Shown: piece after piece, positions 1 through 10,816 of the stretch
How the letters are laid out: each line of letters starts with the position of its first letter
Numbering within the stretch: the first letter of the stretch is position 1
Source of the DNA: Ephemerocybe angulata
Lineage: Eukaryota > Basidiomycota > Agaricomycetes > Agaricales > Psathyrellaceae
DNA: 64,000 nucleotides
NCBI GenBank assembly: GCA_013368325.1
Contig: JAACJK010000011.1
Location: 124,001-188,000, forward strand
Direction of reading: 5' to 3'
Program-made: the position numbers and the translations under genes
Notes under the pieces: model-generated
What the model was told of the DNA's origin: nothing
Databases searched by the model: none
Seen by the model: the letters and a program-made list of their open reading frames with translations, nothing else

Positions 1-2372
1 CCGGGTGCCGATCGACCCTCCCCGGCCCACTGAAGTCCAACTCCTCCAGCCTGACCGGATTGCCCTGCCCATCGCTCGCCATAAGCACCGGCGTCGCGCC
101 CACACTCGTACCGTCCCCATCCTGATCAATGCGTTTCTTCTCGCTCCGCGGGCGCCCGAGTTCGGTCTCGAGACAGTGGATCGCCTCTTCGAAGGTGAGT
201 TCGCCCGCCTGAGGGTCCTTGGAGAAGCGCGTGAAGAAGGAGGCGATGGTGCTGGAGGTGAGGGTGGAGCCGAGCGAATCGAGCATGGAGGTGAGTTCGA
301 GGTGCGAGAGCGTCATCGTGTCGTCGGTGTCGTACTGCTTGAGGTACTGGCGCCAGAAGCGCTGGCGGAGGGCGTCGTAGGGTTGGTACTTCGCACTGAT
401 AAATCGAAATGAGGATATTGATCAGAGATACGATAGTCAAGTGACGATAGACAGACGCACCGAAGGCTAATGGTAGGATTGTGCTTCGCCTTCCACGACT
501 CTCCCTCCGACGTCTCCAAACTGAGCTTGAACTCCTTCATAGGGTGATCGCTCTCCTCGTTCGCAGGGTACAATCCCGTCTCCGGATCGGCCTGAGGCGC
601 GTTCGCCACGAGCTCGCTGACGTCGAAGCTGGCGTCGCCGATGTGGTCGTTCGCAGAGAGCTTGTCCCAGTCGAGGATCGAGAGTTGTATTTTGAATGTT
701 GTTTCGTAGCGGCGAACGTGGAAGAGGAGCTTCTCGTCCCAGACGGGGTTGCGGGAGTGGCGAATGACGCGGGTGCGGAAGACCTTCTTGCCGAAGGAGA
801 TGACGACGAAGGGGTCCATATCCCAGCCGGTACGAGTCACTGTACATAGATTAGCCACGTTCAAGGAGGGAGAGATGATGAGACGCACTGTTGCTGAGAC
901 GAGGTAGGTCATCGGCGCTCTGGATCTCGAGCATAACGATACCAACGATGTCGTTACTGCCCTCGAACTGGAACGCCTTCTTCTTCAACTGCTTCGTCAT
1001 TGCCTTCTTGACTTTCTTCTCGTCGGGGAACGTCTCGGATGTCGGGGTGGGCACTAGGGAGGTAGACGAGGACGACGACGGGACGGACTTGCTCGAAAGA
1101 CGTTTCGGGAACTTCATCCTCGGGATGAGACCGGACGTCTTCTTCACAGGGAGAGTGGGCGTCGGGGTGACGGCGCCTGAGGTAGGGGTGTATGGAGGCG
1201 GACTGATATCGCTAGCTGATGGCGGTAGACCGATGGCGATGGGGCCAGGGGAGGTAGTGATATTCTGGCTCTGGCTGTTGCTCCTGGAGGGCGTCAGAGT
1301 GTCCGTGTCCTTGGGCTCCTCGGTTTCGACTGCGTCGACGAAGTCTTCATCCTCGTCGAGCTCGTCTTCGCCCTCGGAGTCGCTGCTAGAGAGGCCTCCG
1401 TCGTCTTCAAGTAAGTCGGGGCCAGCCTGGTTCGAGCGCACGGTTCCAACGCCTTCGGTCTAGCAGTCGAAGAACAAGATCGGTAGCGTCAGAATGGTGG
1501 TCGAATGTGGAATGTGGGCGACGGGTGAAACGTGATCGAAGTGGACGTAAACGTACCGCAGGCGCCGAGACAAGGGACGGTCTCGATCGTTTGCTCAGCT
1601 CCCTATACACGGCTTCCCACTGCATGAGCTCGTTGCTGTTCGGCGGGGCCACGAAGCCGAGCTTGAGTTGCACGCTCCCGGTCGCGATGGTGTTAGATTT
1701 CGTGGAGAGGAGGTCGAGCGAGAAGGGCTAGAAGGATAATGGATGAGTACCGAGACTAATAGAACACGCGGTGGTGCTGCGCAGGGAAGAAGCGCCGGAA
1801 CGATGTATGAAAAGGGTAGGTACGTACCTTGTTGTTGGGATCGGCCCAGGCGTATGGGCGAGGGGTACCGTCCTTCTCCAGGAACCAATCCTCGAGCGGG
1901 AGGGCGACTTCGCCAAGGTACTCCTTCGAAAGCATATCCTTGTCCCACACGACGAGCTCCAGCACGCCGAGCTTGTCTGCGAGGCTGAGGTAAATCGGGA
2001 AGTCGAACGTCGCATCTTTCGGGGTATAGGTCGGGTTCAGCGTCTTCTTCGCGACGGGCGTCTGCTGGCGATTGTTGAGCACCGATGCTACGATGAACCT
2101 AGCGGATGATGAGCATGTGGAGCGATGACGAGGGAGGTGGGACGGCCGTACGGATCGCTCGTGCCACCTCTGTCCTTCGCGAGGAGCTGCATGCATCCGA
2201 GGATCTGGAGGCGGAGGACGACGAGGGGCTGTTCGTTGGGCTGGGGGGCGAAGTTGTTGTTGCCGCGCCCGTTGTTCTTCACGCCCACGACACGTTTGGG
2301 GAGCCGCGCTGCGCTTTTGAGCGCCTTGGTGATCTTCAGGCCGCCTTTCTTCGCGGCATCGGTCGGAGGCAT
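1..2372 (-). CDS. psd2: Phosphatidylserine decarboxylase proenzyme 2-like, N-terminal part (C2-C2-EF-hand), runs off left edge
   Basis: Six exons join in frame: 2372-2152, 2098-1828, 1727-1557, 1459-889, 839-461 and 395 to the window edge, all with GT-AG introns of 49-100 nt, giving about 669 residues. I chose the ATG at 2372 (MPPTDAAKKGG) because no in-frame ATG lies upstream. The first C2 domain covers about residues 49-147 (TSDPF and WDKDMLSKEYLGE motifs). A Ser/Asp/Glu-rich linker follows at about 222-330. The second C2 domain is at about 388-510 (MDPFVVISFGKK, then NPVWDEKLLFHV). An EF-hand-like loop is at about 555-567 (YDTDDTMTLSHLE). This order is that of fungal Psd2-type enzymes, which convert phosphatidylserine to phosphatidylethanolamine in Golgi/endosomal membranes; C2 domains bind membrane lipids with calcium. 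The catalytic domain and its self-cleavage site would lie to the left of the window, so the enzyme name is an inference from the N-terminal architecture. Another C2-EF protein is possible. Confidence 0.75.
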
Positions 2373-3476
2373 CGTGGAACGGCTGGGTATCGACGGGTCG
2401 TCCAAGGTGAGTCAATTAGGTATAGGAACGAAGCGAAAGCGAAGGCGAGATGGATAGCAGTGGTATAAGAAGAGCAAGAAGCAACGATGAAGGCTAAAGT
2501 TAGGTGTGGAGGTGTGGAGGGGCACGGGATGGTGACGGTGCACCACCAACAGCGCGTTGCAATTGATAACGAGCTAAAGGCGATTGCCGATACCTTCTCG
2601 GCAGAGGCTATGCCCCGTTTACGAGTATACTCCATAGGGCTCCAAAGGCCCTTCTGGCTCCGAACTTCCTGTTGAAGCGTCTCGAAACGACCGCCCAGGG
2701 TGCATGAGGTGACGCCCATATAGCCAAGACGAGGATGGATAAGATGAAAGCCCACACGAAAGCCGTCATGCCGACCGACATGTTGGTATTTGATTCAGAT
2801 CAATTCCTTGGATTTTCTGACATATCTCAGCTGACGTAGTCACCTCCATTTTTAGGTTCGCCCCTAACTGAAGTGAGGGCGTTCAAATGAAATGACCTCA
2901 AATCCGTGGAACTCTAAAAGGCTCGAGTGTGATTAGGGAGGTTCATAGTGGAGAGGAATGTGAAACCAGGTCTTGGCCTCGCAGTGCCCAGCATCGACGA
3001 CTCCATGGTTCCCAACACGCAACACATCAGAAGCACCCCACCCAACCGTAGTTTTGTGGTTACTTGGCAGATACGATAGTACGCCGCCCATAGCATGTTG
3101 GTATGACGCTCCTGTAGTCATAGTGATAACGAGCGCTCATCTCGAGGCGAAGTCCATCAAGGTCGACGGGCGCTTAATTGCACACTCCTACAAATATCCG
3201 ACCTAGAGTTTGTGCCCAGTATCGACCGTATCCTCCTAAGTATCGTACACGGGGGGGCACGTTGTACTAGTGTGTACACACTCGGTGCGCCCATACCCCC
3301 GTGGAGCGCACTCAAACAGACGCACCCAATCGACAATGCTCAATCATTAACGCCGATACACAATAAACAAAGCTCGGCACCCCAAAGGCGAAATGCACGT
3401 CTCAGTGCTTTGACCAGTCTTCGGTATCCAAGCAACTGAGTCCGGACTTAAGCAAACTCCACCACACCACCACGAG
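2373..3476. other. Intergenic region between divergent genes
   Basis: No reading frame here has a convincing start, splice pattern or protein features. The stretch lies between two divergent gene starts (2372 minus and 3531 plus), so it should hold both promoters. Confidence 0.5.
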
Positions 3477-3483
3477 TATATAA
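3477..3483 (+). promoter_or_regulatory. TATA box of the 95-aa gene
   Basis: TATATAA lies 54 nt before the ATG at 3531, with a short purine-rich leader between them. This is normal spacing for a fungal TATA promoter with a 20-30 nt leader. Confidence 0.55.
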
Positions 3484-3530
3484 GCCTAAGCGCCCGCTGA
3501 CCCAACCGCCAGAAAGAACAAGACCTCAAC

Positions 3531-3818
3531 ATGGCTCACCAAGCATCAACTACAGCACCAGACACCTCTATATCACCCTCAAGCTCGGCTGTGGCTGCAT
3601 CTGCAGAAGGTGCAGGCACGGTCAGTCCTCAAACAGACACACTGGCACAATCTATCCTCCAGAAGTGGAATAAAGAACCGGATGGGAGTCAGAAGAGGTA
3701 TAGAGACCGCGAGACTATCGCCCGCGGGATAACCAGCCTGAACATTGGTTGTGATATGCAGGTTCAGAAGACGTGGGGATTTGAGGTTGAACAGAGACCT
3801 GAAGGCGACGAGAAGTGA
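3531..3818 (+). CDS. Small hypothetical protein, 95 aa
   Basis: A single reading frame runs from an ATG in good context (CAACATGG) to a TGA, with a TATA box 54 nt upstream. The first ~45 residues are Ser/Thr/Ala-rich and look disordered. The C-terminal half is charged (KWNKEPDGSQKRYRDRE) and more structured. There is no signal peptide, no membrane segment and no family I recognise. The promoter and compact leader argue for a real gene, but no homologue supports it. A GT...AG pair inside the frame (about 3619-3645) could be an alternative intron. Confidence 0.45.
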   Translation: MAHQASTTAPDTSISPSSSAVAASAEGAGTVSPQTDTLAQSILQKWNKEPDGSQKRYRDRETIARGITSLNIGCDMQVQKTWGFEVEQRPEGDEK

Positions 3819-3974
3819 AGTTGATCTTGACTTACCTCGAACGTCTAGCTTTTCTCTACTCCCTGTTGTCACTCAAGGGGTTTACTTCCGGTCGTGAACC
3901 CTGATATCCTCTATTATGGACATAATGCAACCTCTATATACCCATCTATACCTCAAATACATCCCAACCCCCGT

Positions 3975-5524
3975 TTAATCCACCGCGACAGTGAGAACCT
4001 GAGAAGACCCTGTCAGTTTCTCTGGAACTGAACGGCAAAGTCCAGAACGCACCACTTCCTCGAGGGTCAGAGTAGGATTAGCCGCCCTATAAGCAGCAAT
4101 ATCGCCCGTGAACACAATAGACTTCCCGGAGTCGGTCGTCTGGAGTAGGAAGAACACGTTCGCTGTTACTCCGTCGTAGTTCACCCACTGAACAGAGACA
4201 GCGCCCGTATTCCGATCGACCATCCACTGAGACATCATACGGTCATGAGACAGCGCGGAGGATGAGGAAGAATGGTATACTTACGATCGTGGACAGAGGG
4301 TATAAAATCTTTCTTAACGAGGCTTCGACGCGTTTTATAGGCTTAGTACCAGCTGGGACTGCAATTCCTATGTCAATGAAATATACATCAACGAGAGAGA
4401 AACTATAGACGCACTCGATAAGGTTGACAGAGCCGCATAAAGACGGCTATTCACCGATGTCAACCATGAAGGGCAGCACAAAGACAGGGTGATTGGACGT
4501 ACTATGCGTATCCTGATGCAATGTACTCATTCCCTCCCGCTGGGAACTTGGCAGGGTCCGCATACAGAATAATGCGCTGCCCAGCTGTCTGTGAATCAAA
4601 ACATCCCATCCGCGTTAGCCATACCATATCGAGCTGAAATATCAGAATGACTCTTTGCGTACCTCCATCGAATTGAACTCCAAGAGCTCCGAAGGGGAGC
4701 TGGGAAGTTTAAACTGGAACATCCCGCTCGACGTCGCCTGACCAACGACGTCTCCAGAGCCAAGCATGAAACCCTCGTTCGAGTTATCCGATCGCTTTAA
4801 GACCCTAATCCTGCCTGAGAGACTACATATCAAGCGAACATTAGCCACAAATATTCGAGAACCATAGCTGGACGTGAACGTACACCGGTAATCCAGAGGG
4901 TAAAGCGCGGCGAACCCCTATAGTACCACCGACGCTACAGTAAGCCCCACATGTAATAGATAACGAGATGGTACGCACGAGAAGGAATAAAGAGATTCTT
5001 CGGCCTCAACGGGGGCAACCCCCTCTTCATCCTCTGCGCATTCGTCTCCAAACCCCTCCCCACCGGTGCCCCACGCTCGCCCCCGTCCCCATCGCCACGC
5101 ATCAGTCCCTCATCGCCGCTACCCGACCGCTCCAAAACCCCAATATTTCTGGTTGAAAGTCTACATATCGCGCGAACATTAGCGCCAAATACACGAGAAC
5201 CAGAACTGGACGGATGTGAACGTACACCGGGGGTAACTGACGGCGAACCCCTATTCAACACCGAATAGTAGGACTTTAGCTCCTCCACCCTGGTATAAGT
5301 TTGAGATAGTAGTGCGCACCAGAAGGGACGAACGGCTCCCCGGGCTTCAGCGCAGGCAACCCCATTTCCAAGCGCTGCGCATTCGGCCCCAAGCCCCTCC
5401 CTTCCCCTCCCTCACCGCGCGCAAGGAGAGTATGCGTGGGAGACCGAGCCGCCGGAGACGCGAGAACCGTCGTGAAAGAACATGCGGCGAGAAGCGCTAT
5501 GAGGTACTGCAGAATCGCGACCAT
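3975..5524 (-). CDS. Secreted basidiomycete protein with repeated NAQR..GLPxLxP modules, multi-exon
   Basis: The first exon starts at the ATG at 5524 with a clear signal peptide (MVAILQYLIALLAACSF, cut near VLASPAA). It continues to the motif GPNAQRLEMGLPALKPGEPFVPS and ends at a GTGCGC donor near 5319. A second copy of the motif (TNAQRMKRGLPPLRPKNLFIPS) sits at about 4979-5050, also followed by GTGCGT. Further coding segments are at about 4660-4848 (SGRIRVLKRSDNSNEGFML), 4519-4596 (QRIILYADPAKFPAGG), 4290-4365 and 3975-4238 (QWMVDRNTGAVSVQWVNYDGV, then VFTGDIAAYRAANP, stop at 3975). These fit a family of secreted agaricomycete proteins of unknown function: signal peptide, NAxR..GLPPLxP motif and beta-rich C-terminal domain. 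The exon phases do not join cleanly through the second motif copy. The locus may be one gene with duplicated exons, or a gene beside partial tandem copies. Confidence 0.55.
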
Positions 5525-5845
5525 AATTACTTGATTAGTGGGTAGGCGCTTATGTGCAGTAGTGGCGGGAGGCGAACGAGGGGCAGACAGACAGCAGGAT
5601 GGGACGGACGTCAAATTTTATGTATTGCCCTCGTCACCGTGCTGGCTGTCAAGGGATGCGTCTCGGCATTGGGTGCCGGCGGTGCCTGGCGAAGTCTAGA
5701 TGTCGGAGGATTGTAAGCGCTCGGGGTCGATTGTTGAGATGATGGGATCTTCACGACTCGTCTTCAGAATGTCGAAGAACCTCCAGAGTTTACCAAGTTT
5801 GCGAACGATATTGAGTCGGACCCAAGGCGTCCTTGCTGGAACTCC
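5160..5845. repeat. Segmental duplication, copy 1 (partner near 9405-9970)
   Basis: This segment covers the signal-peptide exon of the secreted-protein locus and its upstream flank. It recurs in the same orientation at about 9405-9970. Shared landmarks include the 5'-flank stretches CTCGTCACCGTGCTGGCTGT and CTCCAGAGTTTACCAAGTTT. The copies differ by point changes and indels. Confidence 0.75.
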
Positions 5846-6609
5846 CCGTACTATCCCCAGTGATGCTGGTCGGGTATCCTTTTCTTTCACTTCGCCATCT
5901 CTCTCACATCCTTGGAGACGAGCGGCATTTGAGGAACGTGCACGGAGGTGGGAGGAAAGAGTAGGAAACCGAGGGCTGCGAGGACGAACGATGACGATGG
6001 TGCGCTGACTTGAGCGGAGTTGGCACGGCGTTTGATCGCCGGTCGTTCCTCGCCGTTGGCGCTCAATTGGCGCTTGCAAATCGTGGCTCAACTGAGGAGT
6101 TTAAGGTGCTGCATTGTATTTGGAGGGTCGAGACCTGGACAGGATATAGCGTACAGGCCGTAACCGTTACACATGTGCTGCACATTGCCCACTTCCTATC
6201 CTCACTCATTACCACCTTGGAACATCAGTGATCACACACACACACCACCAGATTACCACTCAAGCCACATATCGAGCGGTGTACAGAACCTGGGTGGGAG
6301 AGGCACTTCGGGATAGCTGGTGTTAGACGCAGTGGGCGAGAATAAGTTACTGCGAGCTGAAGTCAGTAGAACTTGTATAGACAGTTACACCAAAGCTCAC
6401 ACGTCACTCCAGTCGAGGTACTGATCACGCTACAAGAACTGCTCCTGAGAATCGATATAGAAGGAAATGTATAGCATATTGAGTCTAGTACGTGGGATAA
6501 AGCAGTCTATGTACTATTATTGATGATATGGAAAGGGCTTGTTCCTCTCCAGCCCGGGGAATCAATGGCGTAGAGTTAACTTCCCGCGTCAATCGCAGAA
6601 ATGTATTTG
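5846..6609. other. Intergenic region with a short CA microsatellite
   Basis: No supported gene. A short (CA)n run lies at about 6232-6248. The region separates the duplicated secreted-protein flank from the 3' end of F-box gene A. Confidence 0.5.
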
Positions 6610-8704
6610 CTACTGTTTCGCTTCAGCCTTCTCCTGCTCGGAAAGTCGCTCTGCATTGTAGGCAGATACATCCCACCTATTCACCCACCACTCAACCTCA
6701 ACCATCATTCCCGCTCCTACCAACACGTCCTGTATGAATTCAACGGCTTGGGGTGGGGATACCGCATCCAGACGAGCATTTCGGTGAGTGCCGTAGAATT
6801 GGTAGTGTCCTAAATCGTCCGGGGCAGCGCAGAAGCGGACTGCGAGTTCCGAGTGACGACTCTTGGAGTCCTGGGTATCAAGGCCTCCACCGGTCGCCCA
6901 ATTCTGGATCCAACGGAATAGACGCAGTGCGAAATCCTTTGCTTCGGGACTGGGGTTTTTTCCCGAGTATGAGCCAAGTCTCCGATCTTTTATCCCAAAG
7001 CAGACAAAATCAACCTCTCTCAAGCGCGGAGCGGTGAGATTATCCAGCCAATCGAAGTTAAAGAGACCACCGTGGAGGTGAAAGACCTCTAAAGCATCAG
7101 AGTGGTCTCTCATCAGTGTCTCCAGCGCTTCGCTATCGTTGAGTGAACGGCGGTCTTCTGTGTCAATGTACAGCTCGCGAAGGGTGCATGCAGATCGTTT
7201 GATAAAGTTCGCCGCAGGAGTGAGGGATCCGACATCGTACGCATTCTCTTCTGTCCTTATGTCGAACGTTTGGAGGTTTCTGCATGTGAGGGCATCGAGG
7301 AACTGCTCGAGGGATTCCTGGTTGTCCTTGGTGCAGACACGCAGTACCTGGAGCTTGGGAAATTCGATGCGTAGATCCTGACGCTCGTACTTGTATTGTG
7401 AGTAGTTTGTATACTCCGACGCAGCGCGCACAGTGAGGGACTCGAGTGAAAGCCGAGCAAGCTTCAGTATCGCCAGGAGTATGAAGTTTGAAGGGCCGTC
7501 ATGTCCTATCGTGAGGTGCGTAAGCTGTGAATAAGGAAGTACCCAAAGGTGCAGGGGCTGATCCTCGTTCAGGTGGAGCTCCACGCGACGGAGGGCCGGG
7601 AAGTTGTGTGGGGAGAGCTTGATGAAAACCGGGTCGGGAGGCGAGCGATCCTGGCTGAACATGAGACGTAAGGTGTGTAGCTTCTTCCAGACCTTCTCGT
7701 CTTCCTTCTTCGCAAGGGCTGTCTGCCTGCGTGTCTGGTATGGTTTCGGTGGCTGGCTGGCGTGCATCTTCTCGTAAACATCATGGAAGTTCTTCATGAT
7801 AGCGACAGCTTGGGCTATATCCTCATCTTGCCAGTACTGGTCAGCCTCTTCTTCTTCGCTGTCGAGCAACCGCTGAACCCATGCGGTGTCACAGTCGTCG
7901 TGGATGGTGAGGGTCGCAAGGTCTCGTTTGTGGACCGAGTTAGCCATGTCGGTCACGCCAGGTCTCATAAACCCCGCTCCTTCTCGAGTGGAGCTCTTGG
8001 GCTCCGGGCGTGCATCGTATCTGGGCTTTATCAACGTCAAGTCCACTGGCGCTCCTGCAGGAACACGCTCGAGTTCGAGCCGCGCCCTTCGGACCTCGCC
8101 AGCAATGATCTCGTCGCCATTCTCGTCGATCAAGGCAGACGGTCGAATCTCATCCTCCCACCAGCCCTCGTCGCATACGAACATGGGTGCAGGTGAACGA
8201 TCGCCATCGAAGTGAACCTCGCGATGGGTCGCGTCAATGGTCTTGGCCCAAGTTCGACACACAGAGCGTAGCCTATGATGCGCGATTTTGTCGACTGGCG
8301 GGTACGTGAACCCGGGGTGGACTGTGCGATCAATCTTTAGCCTGTGTCTGGACCGGGTAGGTGGAGAGTTTGTGATCAGGAGCTTTATGACCATATCGAG
8401 AATTTCTGCTGGTACACTTGCAATGTAGCATGGCTATACAGATCGTTCAGATTCATTATCGGCCTGGGCCACTGCAGTGTAATGACTGTGCTTACGTTTA
8501 CACCGTCTGCTCCAATCTCCCAAGTCGTCGTCTCTTTCTTGGCGTGCGCTCCCTTGCTGCCCTTTGGCACCTAGATACTGGTAAGTGAATCTATTTGAAG
8601 ACGGTGGAATAGAGGTAACGTACAGGCTCAGACTTCACGACTGGATCTGGAGCCTGGCGAAGCTTCTTCGACGGCGCTTTGGTGCGTACTTTCTTAGGCG
8701 CCAT
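6610..8704 (-). CDS. F-box-like / leucine-rich-repeat-like protein A, 659 aa
   Basis: Three exons join in frame: 8704-8624, 8570-8496 and 8433-6610. The N-terminus is short and basic (MAPKKVRTKAPSKK). A conserved tether (TTTWEIGADGVN) precedes an F-box-like start, VPAEILDMVIKLLITNSPP, at about residue 58. The F-box end reads RLRSVCRTWAKTIDATHREV. The C-terminal ~450 residues show regular leucine-rich spacing (FPALRRVELHL, YSQLTHLTIG, LRELYIDTED, APRLREVDFVCFG), as in agaricomycete F-box/LRR proteins that present substrates to SCF ubiquitin ligases. The acceptor after GTATAG at 8434 is the only one that keeps the frame, and the same site works in paralogue B (61217-63346). Homology with B continues through the 5' flank to about 8860, so the promoter was copied too. 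The substrate is unknown. Confidence 0.8.
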
Positions 8705-8860
8705 TACAGATTGCTGTTGCCCCTGATTAGTTTTTGTAGAGACTTTGATGCGAAAGCTAGTACTCACCTGGTGGTCGTCTTGCGGAAAGGAGTGTTCAAC
8801 TGTACGACAGTGGTGGTTGAGAGTTGAGAAATAAATTGCATCCGGCCATATCAAAATCGC

Positions 8861-9304
8861 GGTTCAACATCCGCGTGATGACCGTTGAGTGGCCATTGTT
8901 CGCCCTGTTCGGCTTGGTCCACATCCCGCGCTCCTGTTCACCCGGTATCAGCTTCGTAACATCCGTATCACAGGTTTCAAGACAAAGCACGTAGTAGGAC
9001 TTGCTTTGAAATATCTCTCGTCTAATTTTTTGCCATAGAGGTGTGATTTTTAAACGCAAGTTGGCTGAGCAATTGGGAAAGGGTGACTCGCCGTTCCCAA
9101 TCGAAATGCAGCGCTAGGTTGTGATCATGATCTTCACTGGTACAGCCTCCACAGTTTATCAGGTTTGAGAATGGCGTAGGGTGTACACCCAGTCATGATC
9201 TCGCATCTCGTCATCAAATAGACTTCTATGCTTGCAACATGGTTTTTTCGCACTCTCTGCTACATGTCTGCGGTCGATTGCAGTTATCTCCAGGTTAAGG
9301 TGAC
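8861..9304. other. Intergenic region upstream of F-box gene A
   Basis: No supported gene or repeat beyond the 5' flank shared with F-box gene B, which ends near 8860. Confidence 0.45.
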
Positions 9305-9756
9305 TCAACCTGATGAGCTATTGCTGTGGATATCCCGTAGATGAGGGCCATAACGTTTTTTGTCGCAACCCCTGCCATTATCATTCAGCGATTCTCCGTT
9401 TGTCTCCACACGAGAACCAGAACTGGACGGATGTGAACGTACACCGGCGGCGGCTTTCCAGACTCGGGTAACTGGCGGCCAACCCCTATTCAACACCGAA
9501 TATGTAGTAGGACTTTAGCTCCACCCCGGTGTAAGTTTGAGAGAGTAGTACGCACGACAAGGGACGAACGGCTCCCCGGGCTTCAGCGCAGGCAACCCCC
9601 TTGCCAAGCGCTGCTCATTCGGCCCCAAGCTCCTCCCCCTCCCTCGCCTCGTGCAACAAGAGTATGCGTGGGAGACCGAGCCGTCGGGGACGCAAGAACC
9701 GTTGTAAAAGAGGCTGCCGCAAAGAGAGCTAGGAGGTAGCGGACGATCGCGACCAT
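9305..9756 (-). pseudogene. Frameshifted partial copy of the secreted NAQR/GLP protein
   Basis: An ATG at 9756 begins a signal peptide nearly identical to that of the 5524 locus (MVAIVRYLLALFAAASFTTV). After the ARGEGG stretch the frame is shifted. The motif GPNEQRLARGLPALKPGEPF is readable only in another frame and the starting frame stops soon after. Downstream, about 9410-9500 matches the VRSHPSSSGSRV segment of the 5.2-kb region, and the rest of the gene is missing. It lies in the second copy of the segmental duplication and is a dead duplicate. Confidence 0.7.
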
Positions 9757-9970
9757 ATCTACCTAAATGGTGAGTACGCGCTTGTGTGCAGTGGTGGCGG
9801 GAGGCAAGCGACAGACAGACAGACAGCAGAATGGGACGTCAAATTTATTTGCCCTCGTCACCGTGCTGGCTGTCAACGGAGTGCGTCAGAGTGCGGCTCG
9901 GCACCGATCCATTCCTCCAGAGTTTACCAAGTTTGCGAATGGTATTGAATCGGACCCAAGACGTCTTTGC
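9405..9970. repeat. Segmental duplication, copy 2
   Basis: Direct repeat of about 5160-5845, including the signal-peptide exon and 5' flank of the secreted-protein locus. It is shorter through deletions. The pair brackets F-box gene A. Confidence 0.75.
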
Positions 9971-10127
9971 TCGATCCAATAAAGCAGATTATCTGCGTAG
10001 GATGAATTATTACTACGTATAATGTCCGAGGTAGATCTCACAGTGGCTAACCCCTAGATCTATGTACTTGAACCATGACTGGTAGTACAACAACTGTGGT
10101 GTTAAGTAAGATTGTGCGCTTGAATAG

Positions 10128-10736
10128 TTAAAGGCAGTCATCAGTAGCTAGAAGGACAAGGACGGGGTCAGTCAGAAAGAGCGGATCACAATGAAATATG
10201 TGTAGATATGACATACGCCCTTCGATAAAGACAATACTGTTGGTGGCTGCAACATGTCCATCGGCATCAACAGCCTGGAAGAATGCGTTGGTTCCAGTTG
10301 GAACCTTGAGACCAACCCAGACCAGGGGATCCTCGACAGTCGGGCCATAGCTATCGCCGATCTGAGCGAACGGCGCGGCAGCGTCACGAATCGTCTATAA
10401 AGCGAAATTGTGCGTTGAGGGGGGGATACGGATATTCAGATGAAGGGCACTCACGAAGGTATACGGCTCTGAGAGATACAATGATGCAGTGATAAATAAT
10501 TGGGCAAGATGTTAGAGAAATTCTACTGACTGGTTCCACCGCTCGCGGAGAGCACGACATATCCACAAGTCTGAGGGGCAGTCCTATAGAGGATAATTAT
10601 GAGTCTCGAAGAAGGAAAGATGTCAAATTAGTACTCACTCAGACTGGATGGACACAGTCAACGGGGTTTCGCCCTGTGGAGCGGCTAGAGCGACAACCAC
10701 AAAGGCGGAGAAAGCGGAGAGAGTCTTGAAGTTCAT
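10128..10736 (-). CDS. Small secreted protein, 120 aa, five exons
   Basis: Exons 10736-10639, 10583-10531, 10468-10455, 10394-10217 and 10147-10128 join in frame to a TAA; the 14-nt third exon is the least certain. The N-terminus is a signal peptide (MNFKTLSAFSAFVVVALA) followed directly by APQGETPLTVS. The mature part includes a Cys-containing segment (TAPQTCGYVVLSASGGT) and the longest exon (DPLVWVGLKVPTGTNAFFQ). It ends TDDCL, so two cysteines could pair. A TATA box stands 75 nt upstream. I recognise no named family. It has the size and structure of the small secreted proteins (effector-like or cell-wall-associated) common in agaricomycetes. No function can be assigned from sequence. Confidence 0.7.
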
Positions 10737-10810
10737 GGTGCTGTTGCTGAGAAGATATTGAGAAGTCAGAAATAATGAGAGATGGGGATTATCCAGATAT
10801 CTCTCAAGGC

Positions 10811-10816
10811 TTTATA
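10811..10816 (-). promoter_or_regulatory. TATA box of the 120-aa secreted protein gene
   Basis: TATAAA on the minus strand, 75 nt before the ATG at 10736. Confidence 0.55.

Noticed and set aside
6232..6248. CA repeat as a possible regulatory site
   Set aside because: A short simple microsatellite with nothing else to support a role.
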